This document shows positions 24,342 to 36,995 of a stretch of DNA of 64,000 nt, in pieces (the first letter of the stretch is position 1; each line of letters begins with the position of its first letter). Source of the DNA: an uncultured Clostridia bacterium (GTDB lineage Bacteria; Bacillota; Clostridia; Peptostreptococcales; Anaerovoracaceae); NCBI GenBank assembly GCA_934271235.1, contig CAKQQT010000006.1:1-64000 (forward strand). Reading direction: 5' to 3'. The notes below the pieces were generated by a model. That model saw only the letters and a list, made by a program, of their open reading frames with translations. It searched no databases and had not been told where the DNA came from. The position numbers were made by a program, and so were the translations under genes.

Positions 24342-24905
24342 TCAGATCGCGGCGTCTTCCGCGCTGCGCACCTGATCGATCCCCATGTTCGCGAGTTCGT
24401 CGGCGCGATTGTTCATTTTGGTGATATACTGAAAATCCTCAAAACTAAAAGCAGAGCCGTTCCAGCTGAGGAACTTCTCGTAGAGCGCGTCAAAGTTCGT
24501 CGACTTGCTGGCAAGATTGACATGTCCTTTCACACGGAAAAAGCGTACTTCGTGCTGACGGACGAGCGCCAGCAGTTCTTTCCAGAGTTCCTGGTTCTCC
24601 ACCGACTTTTTGGCAGCGTTGCGCCAGCGGTTCTTTTCCCAAGAAACATACCATTCCTCACGGAAACAGTTTGCCACATAGGAACTGTCCGTGAACACTT
24701 CGATCCTTTGATTCGGTGCTTTGAGCGCCTTGAACGCTTCGATGACCGCGGTCAGTTCCATGCGGTTGTTGGTCGTGTTGGCCTGTCCGCCGAACAGTTC
24801 TTTTTGGTGCTCGCCGTACTCGAGGATCGCGCCCCAGCCGCCGGTATTTTGATCGGACTGGTTGCCGGCGCAGGCACCGTCCGTGTAGATCCTTAAAATC
24901 GCCAT
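24342..24905 (-). CDS. rnhA: Ribonuclease HI
   Basis: A 187-residue RNase H1 that cleaves RNA in RNA-DNA hybrids. Catalytic acids are seen in order: Asp in IYTDGACAGN, Glu in NRMELTAVIEA, Asp in VFTDSSYV, and Asp in NNRADELANMG. There is an insertion around the basic WYVSWEKNRWRNA region, as in other bacterial RNase HI. ATG at 24905 is used because it gives the family N-terminus (MAILRIYTDG); AAAGGAG precedes it. A longer frame from 24989 adds unrelated residues. Confidence 0.93.
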   Translation of the reverse strand: MAILRIYTDGACAGNQSDQNTGGWGAILEYGEHQKELFGGQANTTNNRMELTAVIEAFKALKAPNQRIEVFTDSSYVANCFREEWYVSWEKNRWRNAAKKSVENQELWKELLALVRQHEVRFFRVKGHVNLASKSTNFDALYEKFLSWNGSAFSFEDFQYITKMNNRADELANMGIDQVRSAEDAAI

Positions 24906-25018
24906 ATCATCCAAACTCCTTTTGTGATGTTGCTCTGCGGAGCAGCGGCAGGACAAGGCCCTTGCCGGAAGACTGCCTCCGCGCGGCACTATCCTTATTA
25001 TGGACTATTTTCGCGGAT

Positions 25019-25047
25019 TTTACAACCAAAAGAATTTGTGATATAAT
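25019..25047 (+). promoter_or_regulatory. Strong promoter upstream of a structured intergenic RNA
   Basis: TTTACA (25019-25024) and TATAAT (25042-25047) with a 17-bp spacer. Predicted transcription starts near 25054, at the base of the hairpin described next. A second -10-like box, TATACT, is at 25163-25168, nearer to the yycJ start. Confidence 0.75.
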
Positions 25048-25050
25048 GTC

Positions 25051-25157
25051 CTTGCACAGCGACTGCCGAGCCAAAGGCGATGGCAGAGCTGATGCAAGAC
25101 AGATGCCCAGAGTTCTTAGTGAATGGCAAGCCGCAGGCGCAGACAGAGCTTAGAACT
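25051..25157 (+). ncRNA. Candidate structured RNA in the yycJ leader
   Basis: Two hairpins in a row. The first (25051-25098) stacks CTTGCA/TGCAAG, AGC/GCT, CTGCC/GGCAG and GCC-AAA-GGC. The second (25111-25157) has AGTTCT/AGAACT with an inner GCC-GCA-GGC. The two repeat the same internal theme (AGCC..AGGCG..CAGAGCT), as if duplicated. No open frame of interest is inside and no terminator follows, so it may be a leader of yycJ or a small RNA. I do not recognise a known family. Confidence 0.35.
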
Positions 25158-25207
25158 TATGGTATACTAGGTCCGGATCATTCATTACAGCAAAGGATAC
25201 ACACATC

Positions 25208-26020
25208 ATGGAACTAGCGATTTGTTCTTTTGCCAGCAGCAGCGCAGGGAACAGTTTTTTGATACAAAGTCAGAACACACGGATTCTTGCCGATGTCGGC
25301 ATCAGTGCAAAAAAAACAGAGGAAAGCCTTGGGGCCTGCGGTCTTTCGTGCGCGGAACTGAACGGCATCGTGCTGACGCATGAGCATGTCGATCACATCA
25401 AAGGCATCGGTACCCTGCTTTCCCGAAAACCCTATCACAGTCCGGTATTTGCGACACGCGGCACTTACGGATTTGTGGCGGAGAAGCATCCGCAGACGGC
25501 GGGCAAGCCGTTTGAACTCATTCACAGCGGCGACCTTTTTACGATCGGAGACATCGAAGTCGGCGCGTTCCGCATTTCGCATGACGCGGCGGAGCCGGTC
25601 GGCTATACCTTCCAAAAAGGCGGCCGGAAGATCGCGCTTGTGACCGACACCGGCTGCATGACCGAGGAGATCTTCACGGCGATCCGCGGCGCAGATATTC
25701 TGGTCATCGAGGCCAACCATGAAAAGAACATCCTGCTGTACGGCAAATATCCGTACAGCGTCAAGCATCGCATCCTCAGCGATCGCGGACACCTGTCCAA
25801 CGAAACGACCGGAGAGGTCTTGAGCCGCTATCTGGCTGACTTTGACGACGGCAGACGACCGGAGGTCCTGCTCGCACATCTGTCCAAGGACAACAACAGC
25901 CCCGCGCAGGCGATGCTGACCATCCGCAACATTCTGGAGGAGCACGGCTATTATATCGGCAAAGACCTGACCATGGAAGTGGCACAGCGCGAAGGCATCG
26001 GCAGGCTGCTGACGATCTAG
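25208..26020 (+). CDS. yycJ: MBL-fold hydrolase, YycJ/WalJ-like
   Basis: A 270-residue metallo-beta-lactamase-fold protein. The metal motif is THEHVDHIKG (H-x-H-x-D-H), with further ligands in the VTDTGCMTE and EANHE segments. It belongs to the YycJ/WalJ group, exonuclease-like proteins proposed to act in DNA repair or to coordinate cell division with replication; in many Firmicutes it precedes rlmH, as it does here with 12 nt between the genes. Confidence 0.85.
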   Translation: MELAICSFASSSAGNSFLIQSQNTRILADVGISAKKTEESLGACGLSCAELNGIVLTHEHVDHIKGIGTLLSRKPYHSPVFATRGTYGFVAEKHPQTAGKPFELIHSGDLFTIGDIEVGAFRISHDAAEPVGYTFQKGGRKIALVTDTGCMTEEIFTAIRGADILVIEANHEKNILLYGKYPYSVKHRILSDRGHLSNETTGEVLSRYLADFDDGRRPEVLLAHLSKDNNSPAQAMLTIRNILEEHGYYIGKDLTMEVAQREGIGRLLTI

Positions 26021-26032
26021 ACAGGAGAACAT

Positions 26033-26512
26033 ATGAACATACAGATCATCTGCATCGGCAAATTAAAAGAAAAATACTGGACGGAGGCGATCCGCGAGTA
26101 CGCGAAGCGGTTATCGCGCTTCTGTACGCTGGAGATCACGGAATTGAAAGAATCCCGCTTGCCGGACAAGGCGTCCGCGGCAGAGGAAGCCATCGTCAAA
26201 CAGGAAGAGGGGAAAGAGATCCTCAAGGCGATCAAACCGGGGACCTATGTGATCACCTTGGAGATCCTCGGCAAAATGCTCGACTCGCCGCAGCTCGCGG
26301 ACAAGATCGCGCAGCTTTCCTTAGAGGGCAAGAGCAATCTGGCCTTTGTCATCGGCGGCAGTCTGGGCCTCAGCGAAGAGGTTTCCAAACGGGCGGACTT
26401 CAAGCTGTCGTTTTCCAAGATGACGTTTCCGCACCAGATGATGCGGGTGATCCTGCTGGAGCAGATCTACCGTGCGTTTAAGATCAACCGCAACGAGACC
26501 TACCACAAATAA
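26033..26512 (+). CDS. rlmH: 23S rRNA pseudouridine-1915 N3-methyltransferase RlmH
   Basis: A 159-residue SPOUT methyltransferase that methylates pseudouridine 1915 of 23S rRNA on the assembled ribosome. Length and sequence fit the family: N-terminal IQIICIGKLKEKYW, the SAM-binding knot FVIGGSLGLSEEV, and the C-terminal HQMMRVILLEQIYRAFKI and NETYHK. It follows yycJ in the same unit. A weak hairpin with a T run at about 26553-26575 may end transcription. Confidence 0.96.
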   Translation: MNIQIICIGKLKEKYWTEAIREYAKRLSRFCTLEITELKESRLPDKASAAEEAIVKQEEGKEILKAIKPGTYVITLEILGKMLDSPQLADKIAQLSLEGKSNLAFVIGGSLGLSEEVSKRADFKLSFSKMTFPHQMMRVILLEQIYRAFKINRNETYHK

Positions 26513-26742
26513 CCGGATAACAAGCAAGGAGAAAGCACGGGGCGCGCCGCAGAGGAAGCGCTCTTTTTTTGCGCATCGACGTGCGGGACCGAGCCGATCC
26601 GCGAAAAACTGCGGGCACGCCATCAGCTCCTTCGCGGCAGCTGCTCGCTAAGAAAATCTTCAGATTTTGTGCCGGTACGCCAAAGAAACGCACAAAGTTT
26701 TGTGAAAAAACAAACTTAACACTTTCTGAGCGGAGAAAGGTC

Positions 26743-26771
26743 TGGACTTTTTCGGTTGAAAAGACTATATT
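26743..26771 (+). promoter_or_regulatory. Probable promoter of the atp operon
   Basis: TGGACT (26743-26748) and TATATT (26766-26771) with a 17-bp spacer, 143 nt before atpB. The rest of the 400-nt gap after rlmH (26513-26913) holds a likely terminator near its start and the leader hairpin described next; I see no gene in it. Confidence 0.45.
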
Positions 26772-26785
26772 AGCAATGGAAATGA

Positions 26786-26843
26786 AAAGTAATGTTTGGC
26801 AAGACTGTAAGACTGCCAGGCGTTACTTTCGTTTGTTTTTTAG
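26786..26843 (+). terminator. Hairpin with T-rich tail in the atp leader, possible attenuator
   Basis: AAAGTAA (26786-26792) pairs with TTACTTT (26823-26829) and encloses TGGCA/TGCCA. A T-rich tail (CGTTTGTTTTTTAG) follows to 26843. It sits between the likely promoter and atpB, so it could terminate part of the transcripts before the operon. Confidence 0.35.
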
Positions 26844-26913
26844 GGCTTTTTGGACAAAACGGACAAAGTGTTCCAAACGGCCCGCTATCGGAATGGAAAG
26901 GAGTTGATGACGT

Positions 26914-27639
26914 GTGATCAATGTAGACCAGCTGGGTGCGCGCATCATCGTCGGCTTCGGAGACGGAAGTGTTTTTCTGAGCGAGAGCATCCTCTGGGGA
27001 TTCATCATTGCGGCGATCATCGCAGTGCTTGGCATCTGGATGGGGCACGGACTTGAGACGGTTCCGACGACCAAAAGGCAGATTGCCGCAGAATTCATTG
27101 TCGAAAAAATCTACGATTACGCCAAGAGCAACCTTGGCAGCAGAGCAGAGACCTTTGCGCCGTACATGGGAACGATCTTCCTTTATATCCTGATCGGCAG
27201 CTCGCTGGGGCTGCTGGGGATCCGGCCGATCACCGCGGATATCAATGTCACGTTCAGCCTGTCACTGCTGACATTCCTGCTGATCCAGATCAGCAGCTTC
27301 CGTTATCTGGGGGTCAAGGGCAAACTCAAGCATATGTGTGATCCGTATCCGTTCATGTTCCCGCTGAACATCCTCGAAGACTGCACACTGCCGGTAACGC
27401 TGGCGCTGCGGCTGTTCGGAAACATTTTCGGCGGCATGATCGTTGTAGAGCTTTGGATGTACTTGATGGAATGGCTGAGCGCGTTCGTGTCGAGCGTGCC
27501 GTTCATGCGGGCGGTCTTCGTACTGCCGCTGAACGCGTTCTTCGATATGTTTGAACCGGTCATCCAGACCTATATCTTTGTAACATTAACGATGGTCTTC
27601 CTTTCGAAAGGCATCGCCGGAGCGGATGAAAGCCATTAA
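26914..27639 (+). CDS. atpB: F-type ATP synthase subunit a
   Basis: A 241-residue membrane subunit forming the ion half-channels against the c-ring. It has about five hydrophobic segments; the essential Arg is in LALRLFGNIFGGM, and the C-terminal helix contains FDMFEPVIQTYIFVTLTMVFL. The start is GTG at 26914 with AAAGGAG about 10 nt upstream. First gene of an eight-gene operon in the standard order. No atpI is seen upstream. Confidence 0.94.
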   Translation: MINVDQLGARIIVGFGDGSVFLSESILWGFIIAAIIAVLGIWMGHGLETVPTTKRQIAAEFIVEKIYDYAKSNLGSRAETFAPYMGTIFLYILIGSSLGLLGIRPITADINVTFSLSLLTFLLIQISSFRYLGVKGKLKHMCDPYPFMFPLNILEDCTLPVTLALRLFGNIFGGMIVVELWMYLMEWLSAFVSSVPFMRAVFVLPLNAFFDMFEPVIQTYIFVTLTMVFLSKGIAGADESH

Positions 27640-27664
27640 TCAAAAAAATCGGAGGTAGTGAAAA

Positions 27665-27892
27665 ATGACAACAGGTATTATTGCAATCGGAGCAGGCCTT
27701 GCAATCGGCCTCGCAGCAATCGGCATCGCGATCGGACAGGGCATCTTGGCCAGCAAAGCGATGGAAAGCATGGGAAAACAGCCGGAAGCGATGAGCGGCA
27801 TCCGAACTTCGATGATCATCGCCATGGCTATCATGGAAACGATCGGTGTCCTGACATTCGTTATCGCCATTGTACTGGCCGGCAAGATCTGA
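27665..27892 (+). CDS. atpE: F-type ATP synthase subunit c
   Basis: A 75-residue hairpin of two membrane helices with the polar loop KQPEA at 38-42. The ion-carrying carboxylate is E58 in the second helix (AIMETIG). Q25 in the first helix (AIGQGILA) and T59 after the Glu match the Gln, Glu and Ser/Thr ligands of Na+-binding c-rings such as that of Ilyobacter tartaricus, so Na+ coupling is predicted. The position after T59 is Ile where the well-studied Na+ rings have a water-holding Thr, which leaves some doubt. Confidence 0.94.
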   Translation: MTTGIIAIGAGLAIGLAAIGIAIGQGILASKAMESMGKQPEAMSGIRTSMIIAMAIMETIGVLTFVIAIVLAGKI

Positions 27893-27935
27893 TCTTGCGT
27901 AAAGCAAAAAAGCAGAATTAAAGAAGGTTTCGGAT

Positions 27936-28457
27936 ATGGAAGTAAATTTATATCAAGGACTGCTTGAAATCAACTGGAACCTGCTGTTTTCAGCCATCAC
28001 CGTGCTGGTGCTGTATCTGATCCTGAAGCATTTTTTCTTTGAAAAAGTACATAATTTCATGGAAGCGCGCAAAGCGGCGGTACAGGAGAGCCTGGACCGA
28101 GCGGAGGCGACCAATGAGGAAGCGCAGGCGCTGCTTGCCGATTATCAGGCGACCCTTTCGAATGCGGAAGAAGAAAAGCGTGCGATCATCAAAGAGGCCA
28201 AGGCAGAAGCCGACCGGAGATCCGATGTGATCGTCGGAGAGGCCAAGCAGCAGGCGCAGAAGATCGTTGCGGAAGCGCACGAAAAAATGCAGGCGGAAGA
28301 AGAAAAAGCCGTGGTACAGCTCAAAAAAGAAGTGGCTTCGCTTGCGGTCCTGACCGCGGAACGCATCATGCAGAAGGAACTGGATGAAAGCAGTCAGCAG
28401 GAACTTGTCGATCAGGTTTTAGAGGAGGCGGCTAGCGGAAAATGGCAGAATCAGTAG
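27936..28457 (+). CDS. atpF: F-type ATP synthase subunit b
   Basis: A 173-residue peripheral stalk subunit. One N-terminal membrane helix (residues about 12-32, LLFSAITVLVLYLIL) is followed by a long charged coiled coil rich in Ala, Glu and Lys that reaches up to F1. The last 16 nt overlap the start of atpH, so the two are translationally coupled. Confidence 0.93.
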   Translation: MEVNLYQGLLEINWNLLFSAITVLVLYLILKHFFFEKVHNFMEARKAAVQESLDRAEATNEEAQALLADYQATLSNAEEEKRAIIKEAKAEADRRSDVIVGEAKQQAQKIVAEAHEKMQAEEEKAVVQLKKEVASLAVLTAERIMQKELDESSQQELVDQVLEEAASGKWQNQ

Positions 28458-28981
28458 TATCGCTGACCTATGGAACAGCGCTTTATGAGGCAGCCAAAGA
28501 CCTCGGCAAGGAAGAACAGATCCTCATCGAAGTTAAAGAACTTGCCATGCTGGTAAAGGCTTATGAGGAATTCGCGGAGTTCCTGAACAGCCCGGCGATC
28601 ATGCCGAAAGAGAAAAAAGAGGCTGTCAAAAACATCATGCAGGACACCTTTTGCCGGGAGATGATCAACTTCGTCTATGTCCTGATCGATAAAGGCAGGA
28701 CCGCCCAGATCCGCAAGATCGCCAAGCGGTATATCCGGCTTTACGATGAGGAAAGAGGCATCGCCGAGGGCAAGGTCTTCAGCGTTGTCAAGCTGACGCC
28801 GGATCAGGTGCAGAAGTTTGAAGCGGAAATGTCGCGGCTTTTGCGTAAGAACATCAAGCTCGAAAACCGCGTTGATCCAAGCCTCATCGGCGGCGTTAAG
28901 ATCCAGGTCGACGGCAAGATGATCGACCAATCGTATAAAGGCGATCTGGAACGCCTGCGCAAAGAATTAGAAAATCAGTAG
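28442..28981 (+). CDS. atpH: F-type ATP synthase subunit delta
   Basis: A 179-residue subunit that joins the b stalk to the top of F1. It has the helical N-terminal domain (VSLTYGTALYEAAKDLG) and the conserved C-terminal segment GGVKIQVDGKMIDQSYKGDLERLR. Starts inside atpF and ends 15 nt before atpA. Confidence 0.93.
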   Translation: MAESVVSLTYGTALYEAAKDLGKEEQILIEVKELAMLVKAYEEFAEFLNSPAIMPKEKKEAVKNIMQDTFCREMINFVYVLIDKGRTAQIRKIAKRYIRLYDEERGIAEGKVFSVVKLTPDQVQKFEAEMSRLLRKNIKLENRVDPSLIGGVKIQVDGKMIDQSYKGDLERLRKELENQ

Positions 28982-31397
<2,416 letters not shown>

Positions 31398-31412
31398 AGA
31401 TCAGCAGAATAG

Positions 31413-33165
<1,753 letters not shown>

Positions 33166-33200
33166 AACATAGATCGGCAAACCATAGACAGGACAACAAA

Positions 33201-33223
33201 AAAACCCGCTTCGGCGGGTTTTT
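33201..33223 (+). terminator. Terminator of the atp operon
   Basis: AAAACCCGC-TTCG-GCGGGTTTT, a 9-bp stem with a stable TTCG tetraloop, followed by further T. It lies 36 nt after the atpC stop. Confidence 0.93.
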
Positions 33224-33261
33224 GGCGTTTTTGAAACGTTCGAAGATCAAAAGGAAAAAAG

Positions 33262-33615
33262 CTACTGGACCGAGAACTTCTTCGTGGCGTTGAGATACTG
33301 CATCAGCATGCCGAGGTTCACATAATAGTAGGAAAATTTATCTTTTTTTTTGATCTCCACAAGACCGGAATCCACGAGCTTTTTCATATGCTGCGAAACG
33401 GTCGCCTGTGCATAGTCGAAATGCTCCACGAGATCTTTGTTGCAGACAGCGACCATGGCGCGGTTAGCCTGCATGATATAGCGGAACATCCGGATCCTGG
33501 CAGGGTGCGCAAGCGCGTCGGAAACCGTCGCGATCAGCGTGATCTCCGCATCCTGCATATCATCTTGTTCTTTTCGGATTCTCATCGTTATCGTCCTTTC
33601 TTTGGCAGAAGCCAC
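33262..33615 (-). CDS. ArsR-family HTH regulator
   Basis: A 117-residue winged-helix regulator of the ArsR type. The domain spans residues about 25-105; the recognition helix region is LVEHFDYAQATVSQHMKKL, followed by the wing KKKDKFSYYYVN. No metal-binding ELCVC-type cysteine motif is seen (a single Cys is at the VCNKDL position), so a metal sensor role is unproven. It lies between the atp operon and the ornithine cluster, and is divergent from ord across about 550 bp, making ord a possible target. Confidence 0.85.
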   Translation of the reverse strand: MASAKERTITMRIRKEQDDMQDAEITLIATVSDALAHPARIRMFRYIMQANRAMVAVCNKDLVEHFDYAQATVSQHMKKLVDSGLVEIKKKDKFSYYYVNLGMLMQYLNATKKFSVQ

Positions 33616-34163
33616 TTCCCTATTATGACAGAAAACGAGCGGTTTTTCAAGTAGTTTTGCCGCGGGCAGATTTTGTTCCGTGCCTTGGAATAAAGTGATG
33701 CAAAAATATTTGCATCACAGGAAAAACATTGGAATTTCAGAAAAAACAGACAACAGAATGGATTTTTCCACGCGAAAAAAGTCGAAAGGAAAGCTTTTCT
33801 CGGACAGAATCGGATGGCGGTCGAAAAAACAAAGACATTTGACAGACCGAGCAGGAGAAAAAGTCGAAACTGATCGACAAAGGTGCAAAAAAAATTGCGC
33901 TCAAGATGCAAAAATATTTGCGATTTTTAAAAAATACTGCACAAAATCTGAATTTCGAGCATGCAAAGACAGCAAAAAACGCGAACGATTTTGACTTTTT
34001 GCTTCAAAAACACAGGAAAATCATCATGTTTTTTTGTAAAAACAACAAGAAATGCGCGAAAACCATGTATACAAAGTGCAGAATAGGACATGGCATAGTA
34101 TTTGCTAAATATATAAGCAAATTGTTGCTAAACAAATTTTGTTTTGAAAAGGAGATTAATAAG
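33616..34163 (+). promoter_or_regulatory. A+T-rich upstream region of the ornithine cluster with repeats
   Basis: A 548-nt gene-free stretch. The 17-mer GATGCAAAAATATTTGC occurs at 33697-33713 and 33905-33921; the first copy is part of a palindrome with 10-bp arms (GTGATGCAAA-AATA-TTTGCATCAC, 33695-33718). ATGTATACAA is at 34065-34074 and an inverted repeat TTTGCT/AGCAAA at 34101-34121. I cannot place one clear promoter; the last 100 nt are the most likely site. An open reading of this stretch in frame with ord has no coding character. Confidence 0.5.
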
Positions 34164-35225
34164 ATGAAAAACGTAAAAGTGATCCTTTGGGGATTAGGCG
34201 CTATGGGCGGCGGAATCGGCAAAATGCTTACAAAGAAAAAAGGCGTTGATATCGTCGGCGCGATCGATATCGGAGCAAAAGTAGGCAAGAGCTTATATGA
34301 AGTCGTTCCTGGCATCGTAAAGGGCGACAGAGAAGACGTTATCGTTGGAACTCCGGAAGAAGTCATCAAACCGGGCGCAGCAGATATCGTTGTTGTCTGC
34401 ACAAACTCCTTCACAAAAGACGTATTTGACAAGCTGGTATTCGTAATGGAAAGAGGTATGAACGTCATCACTTCCGCAGAAGAAATGGCTTATCCTCAGG
34501 CTCAGGAACCGGAACTGGCTAAGAAATTAGATGAAATCGCAAAGAAGAACGGCGTATCCGTTATGGGTACCGGCATCAACCCGGGTCTCATCATGGACCT
34601 GCTGGTAGTTCTGTGGACCGCTGCTTGCGAAGAAGTTAACCACGTAACTTCCAGAAGAGTCAACTCCCTGTCCCCGTTCGGACCGGCAGTTATGGAAGAA
34701 CAGGGCATCGGCATCTCCGTTGAAGAATTCAACGAAAGAAAAGCAAACGGCACGATGGCAGGCCACGTAGGCTTCGCGGAATCCACTATGATGATCTGTG
34801 ACGCTCTCGGCTGGAAGTGGGACGACTTCGGTCAGGATATGGAACCGATCGTAACCGACGTTGACAGAAAATCCCCTTACGGCTTCGCGGCAGCAGGACA
34901 GGTTGCAGGCGTTGCGATGAAGGGCTGGGTCAACATTGACGGCGAAAGAAAGATCGACATGGATCACCCGCAGCAGATCGAACCGGAACAGGTTGGCGTT
35001 CACACCGGCGACTATGTAATTCTGGACGCAGTTCCTCCTGTAAACATGGTAAACACTCCGGAGATCGAAGGCGGTATCGGTACGATGGCTATGATCATGA
35101 ACTGCATCCCGCACTGCATCAACGCAGACCCTGGTCTGATCACAATGCTGGATATCCCGGTTCCGCATGCGATCATGGGCGACTTCAGAGATCTGATCAA
35201 AGAAAACAAGAAGATCGTAAAGTAA
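34164..35225 (+). CDS. ord: 2,4-diaminopentanoate dehydrogenase
   Basis: A 353-residue NAD(P)-dependent dehydrogenase related to dihydrodipicolinate reductase. It oxidatively deaminates (2R,4S)-2,4-diaminopentanoate, the product of OraSE, to 2-amino-4-oxopentanoate. The Rossmann motif is LWGLGAMGGGIGKML at residues about 6-20; MGTGINPGLIMD and NSLSPFGPAVMEEQGIG are family segments. ATG at 34164 has AAGGAG upstream; a much longer frame to 33906 is not credible. First gene of the ornithine oxidation cluster, read in the order ord-ortA-ortB-oraS-oraE. Codon use is typical of highly expressed genes. Confidence 0.94.
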   Translation: MKNVKVILWGLGAMGGGIGKMLTKKKGVDIVGAIDIGAKVGKSLYEVVPGIVKGDREDVIVGTPEEVIKPGAADIVVVCTNSFTKDVFDKLVFVMERGMNVITSAEEMAYPQAQEPELAKKLDEIAKKNGVSVMGTGINPGLIMDLLVVLWTAACEEVNHVTSRRVNSLSPFGPAVMEEQGIGISVEEFNERKANGTMAGHVGFAESTMMICDALGWKWDDFGQDMEPIVTDVDRKSPYGFAAAGQVAGVAMKGWVNIDGERKIDMDHPQQIEPEQVGVHTGDYVILDAVPPVNMVNTPEIEGGIGTMAMIMNCIPHCINADPGLITMLDIPVPHAIMGDFRDLIKENKKIVK

Positions 35226-35257
35226 TCAATCTAACATCATAAGGAGACAGATAGAAA

Positions 35258-35563
35258 ATGGCTAAGAAAGGCGATTGGGTCCGCATTCACAGCATCGTTC
35301 TGAAAGCAGAAGAAAGAACTGCAAAACTGCCGGACGATACTAAAAAATGCGACTTACAGCAATGGACAAAAGGCTTCCTGCAGGATGAAGAAGCAAAGTT
35401 AGGCGACGAAGTCACCGTTAAGACTGCGGTCGGCCGTCTGGTAGAGGGCACGCTGATCGATGAGGCCCCTTACTATACACACAGCTATGGCAAATTCGTA
35501 CCGGAGATCATCGAAATTGACAGACAGCTGAGAGAGATCATGAATTTCGGAGGTGAAGAATAA
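35258..35563 (+). CDS. ortA: 2-amino-4-ketopentanoate thiolase, alpha subunit
   Basis: The 101-residue small subunit of the PLP-dependent thiolase that splits 2-amino-4-oxopentanoate with CoA into acetyl-CoA and D-alanine. It matches OrtA in size and in the segments WVRIHSIVLKAEERTAKLP and TPYYTHSYG-like APYYTHSYGKFVPEI. The stop TAA shares one base with the ortB start (TAATG). Confidence 0.92.
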   Translation: MAKKGDWVRIHSIVLKAEERTAKLPDDTKKCDLQQWTKGFLQDEEAKLGDEVTVKTAVGRLVEGTLIDEAPYYTHSYGKFVPEIIEIDRQLREIMNFGGEE

Positions 35564-36972
35564 TGGCATTAGCAAAGGACTATCAGTCCGTTATGGGCAG
35601 ATCCAACGAAATCCAAAAAGAAGCATTAGGACTTGACTATTCCGATTTCGAAACTTCTCCGATTTCCTTCGATTACGACGCACTGATGAAATCCACCGGA
35701 TATACATTAGATGAGATCGAAAGGATCCAGGGACTGCACGGTGTCGGCAATACTCCGCTCCTGGAACTCAGAAACATCACAAAATTAGCACGCAAATACG
35801 CGAAACCGGGCTACGGCGCAAGGATCTTCGCAAAAGACGAATCCTGCAACGCTTCCGGCTCTTTCAAGGACAGACGTGCAGCATGCGCGGTCGCTCATGC
35901 GAAGAAATTAGGATACAAGGGCGTTATGGCAGCGACTTCCGGCAACTACGGCGCAGCGGTCGCATCCCAGGCAGCAATGCAGGGACTGAACTGCATCATC
36001 GTACAGGAATGCTATGACTCTCACGGCGTCGGACAACCGGAGATCGTCGAAAAGGCCAGAAAGTGCGAAGCACTCGGCGCAGAAGTCGTTCAGCTGACCG
36101 TTGGACCGGAATTATTCTATTCCTTCCTGTCCATCCTCGAAGACACCGGATATTTCAACGCATCCCTGTATTCTCCGTTCGGTATCGCCGGCGTAGAAAC
36201 CTTAGGCTATGAGATCGCGACCCAGTGCAGAGAAAAACTCGGCAAGGACCCTGACGTTGTCGTTTGCACGACAGCAGGCGGCGGTATGGTGACCGGTACG
36301 GCTCGCGGCTTGATCAAAGCAGGCTGCAAGGCAGAAGTCGTTGCCGCATCCATCGACTTAACAGGTCTTTCGATGGCTTCCGATGCTGACTTCAACAAGA
36401 AGTCCTGCACGACAGGCCACACCGGTTTCGGCGTTCCTTACGCGACCGATCCGGACCACTCCGACGTTCCGCGTTCCGCAGCACGCCCGCTGAGATACAT
36501 GGACAAATACATCACCACCACACAGGGCGAAGTTATGTACATGACCGAAATGCTGGCAAATCTGGAAGGTATCGAAAGAGGTCCTGCAGGAAATACCGCA
36601 CTGGCGGCAGCATTCTCCTACGCGCAGGAACTTCCGGAAGACGCGATCGTCGTTGTTTCCGAAACCGAATATACAGGCGCAGGCAAGCACATCCAGCCGC
36701 AGCTTGATTTTGCAAGAGACAACGGCATCGACATCCGCTTCGGCGATCCGAAGGACGACAAGCCTGGCACAAACCTGATCTTACCGGCAAACCCTGGTCT
36801 GATCAAACACAAAGTGGCAGATATCGATCACTTCCGTAAATCTCTCATCAAGAAAGCGGTCAAGAAGGCCGGCGTAAAGCCGACCGACGCTGATCTGGAA
36901 TTCTTAGCAGTCGAAACAAAGACCGACGTTGACTTTGTAAAGAAGACGCTGGAAGCAGAGGGCTTACTGTAA
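35563..36972 (+). CDS. ortB: 2-amino-4-ketopentanoate thiolase, beta subunit
   Basis: The 469-residue PLP-binding catalytic subunit, in the threonine-synthase-like fold II family. The Schiff-base lysine is predicted to be K102 in ASGSFKDRRA, and the phosphate-binding Gly-rich loop is TTAGGGMVTGTARG. Acts with OrtA to form acetyl-CoA and alanine, the energy-conserving branch of ornithine oxidation. Translationally coupled to ortA. Confidence 0.94.
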   Translation: MALAKDYQSVMGRSNEIQKEALGLDYSDFETSPISFDYDALMKSTGYTLDEIERIQGLHGVGNTPLLELRNITKLARKYAKPGYGARIFAKDESCNASGSFKDRRAACAVAHAKKLGYKGVMAATSGNYGAAVASQAAMQGLNCIIVQECYDSHGVGQPEIVEKARKCEALGAEVVQLTVGPELFYSFLSILEDTGYFNASLYSPFGIAGVETLGYEIATQCREKLGKDPDVVVCTTAGGGMVTGTARGLIKAGCKAEVVAASIDLTGLSMASDADFNKKSCTTGHTGFGVPYATDPDHSDVPRSAARPLRYMDKYITTTQGEVMYMTEMLANLEGIERGPAGNTALAAAFSYAQELPEDAIVVVSETEYTGAGKHIQPQLDFARDNGIDIRFGDPKDDKPGTNLILPANPGLIKHKVADIDHFRKSLIKKAVKKAGVKPTDADLEFLAVETKTDVDFVKKTLEAEGLL

Positions 36973-36995
36973 GTTAGATTATCTTAGATTATCCA

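Noticed and set aside
33906..34163. N-terminal extension of ord by 86 residues
   Set aside because: The stretch is A+T-rich intergenic DNA with repeats; the true start at 34164 has a good ribosome site and begins at the Rossmann strand.
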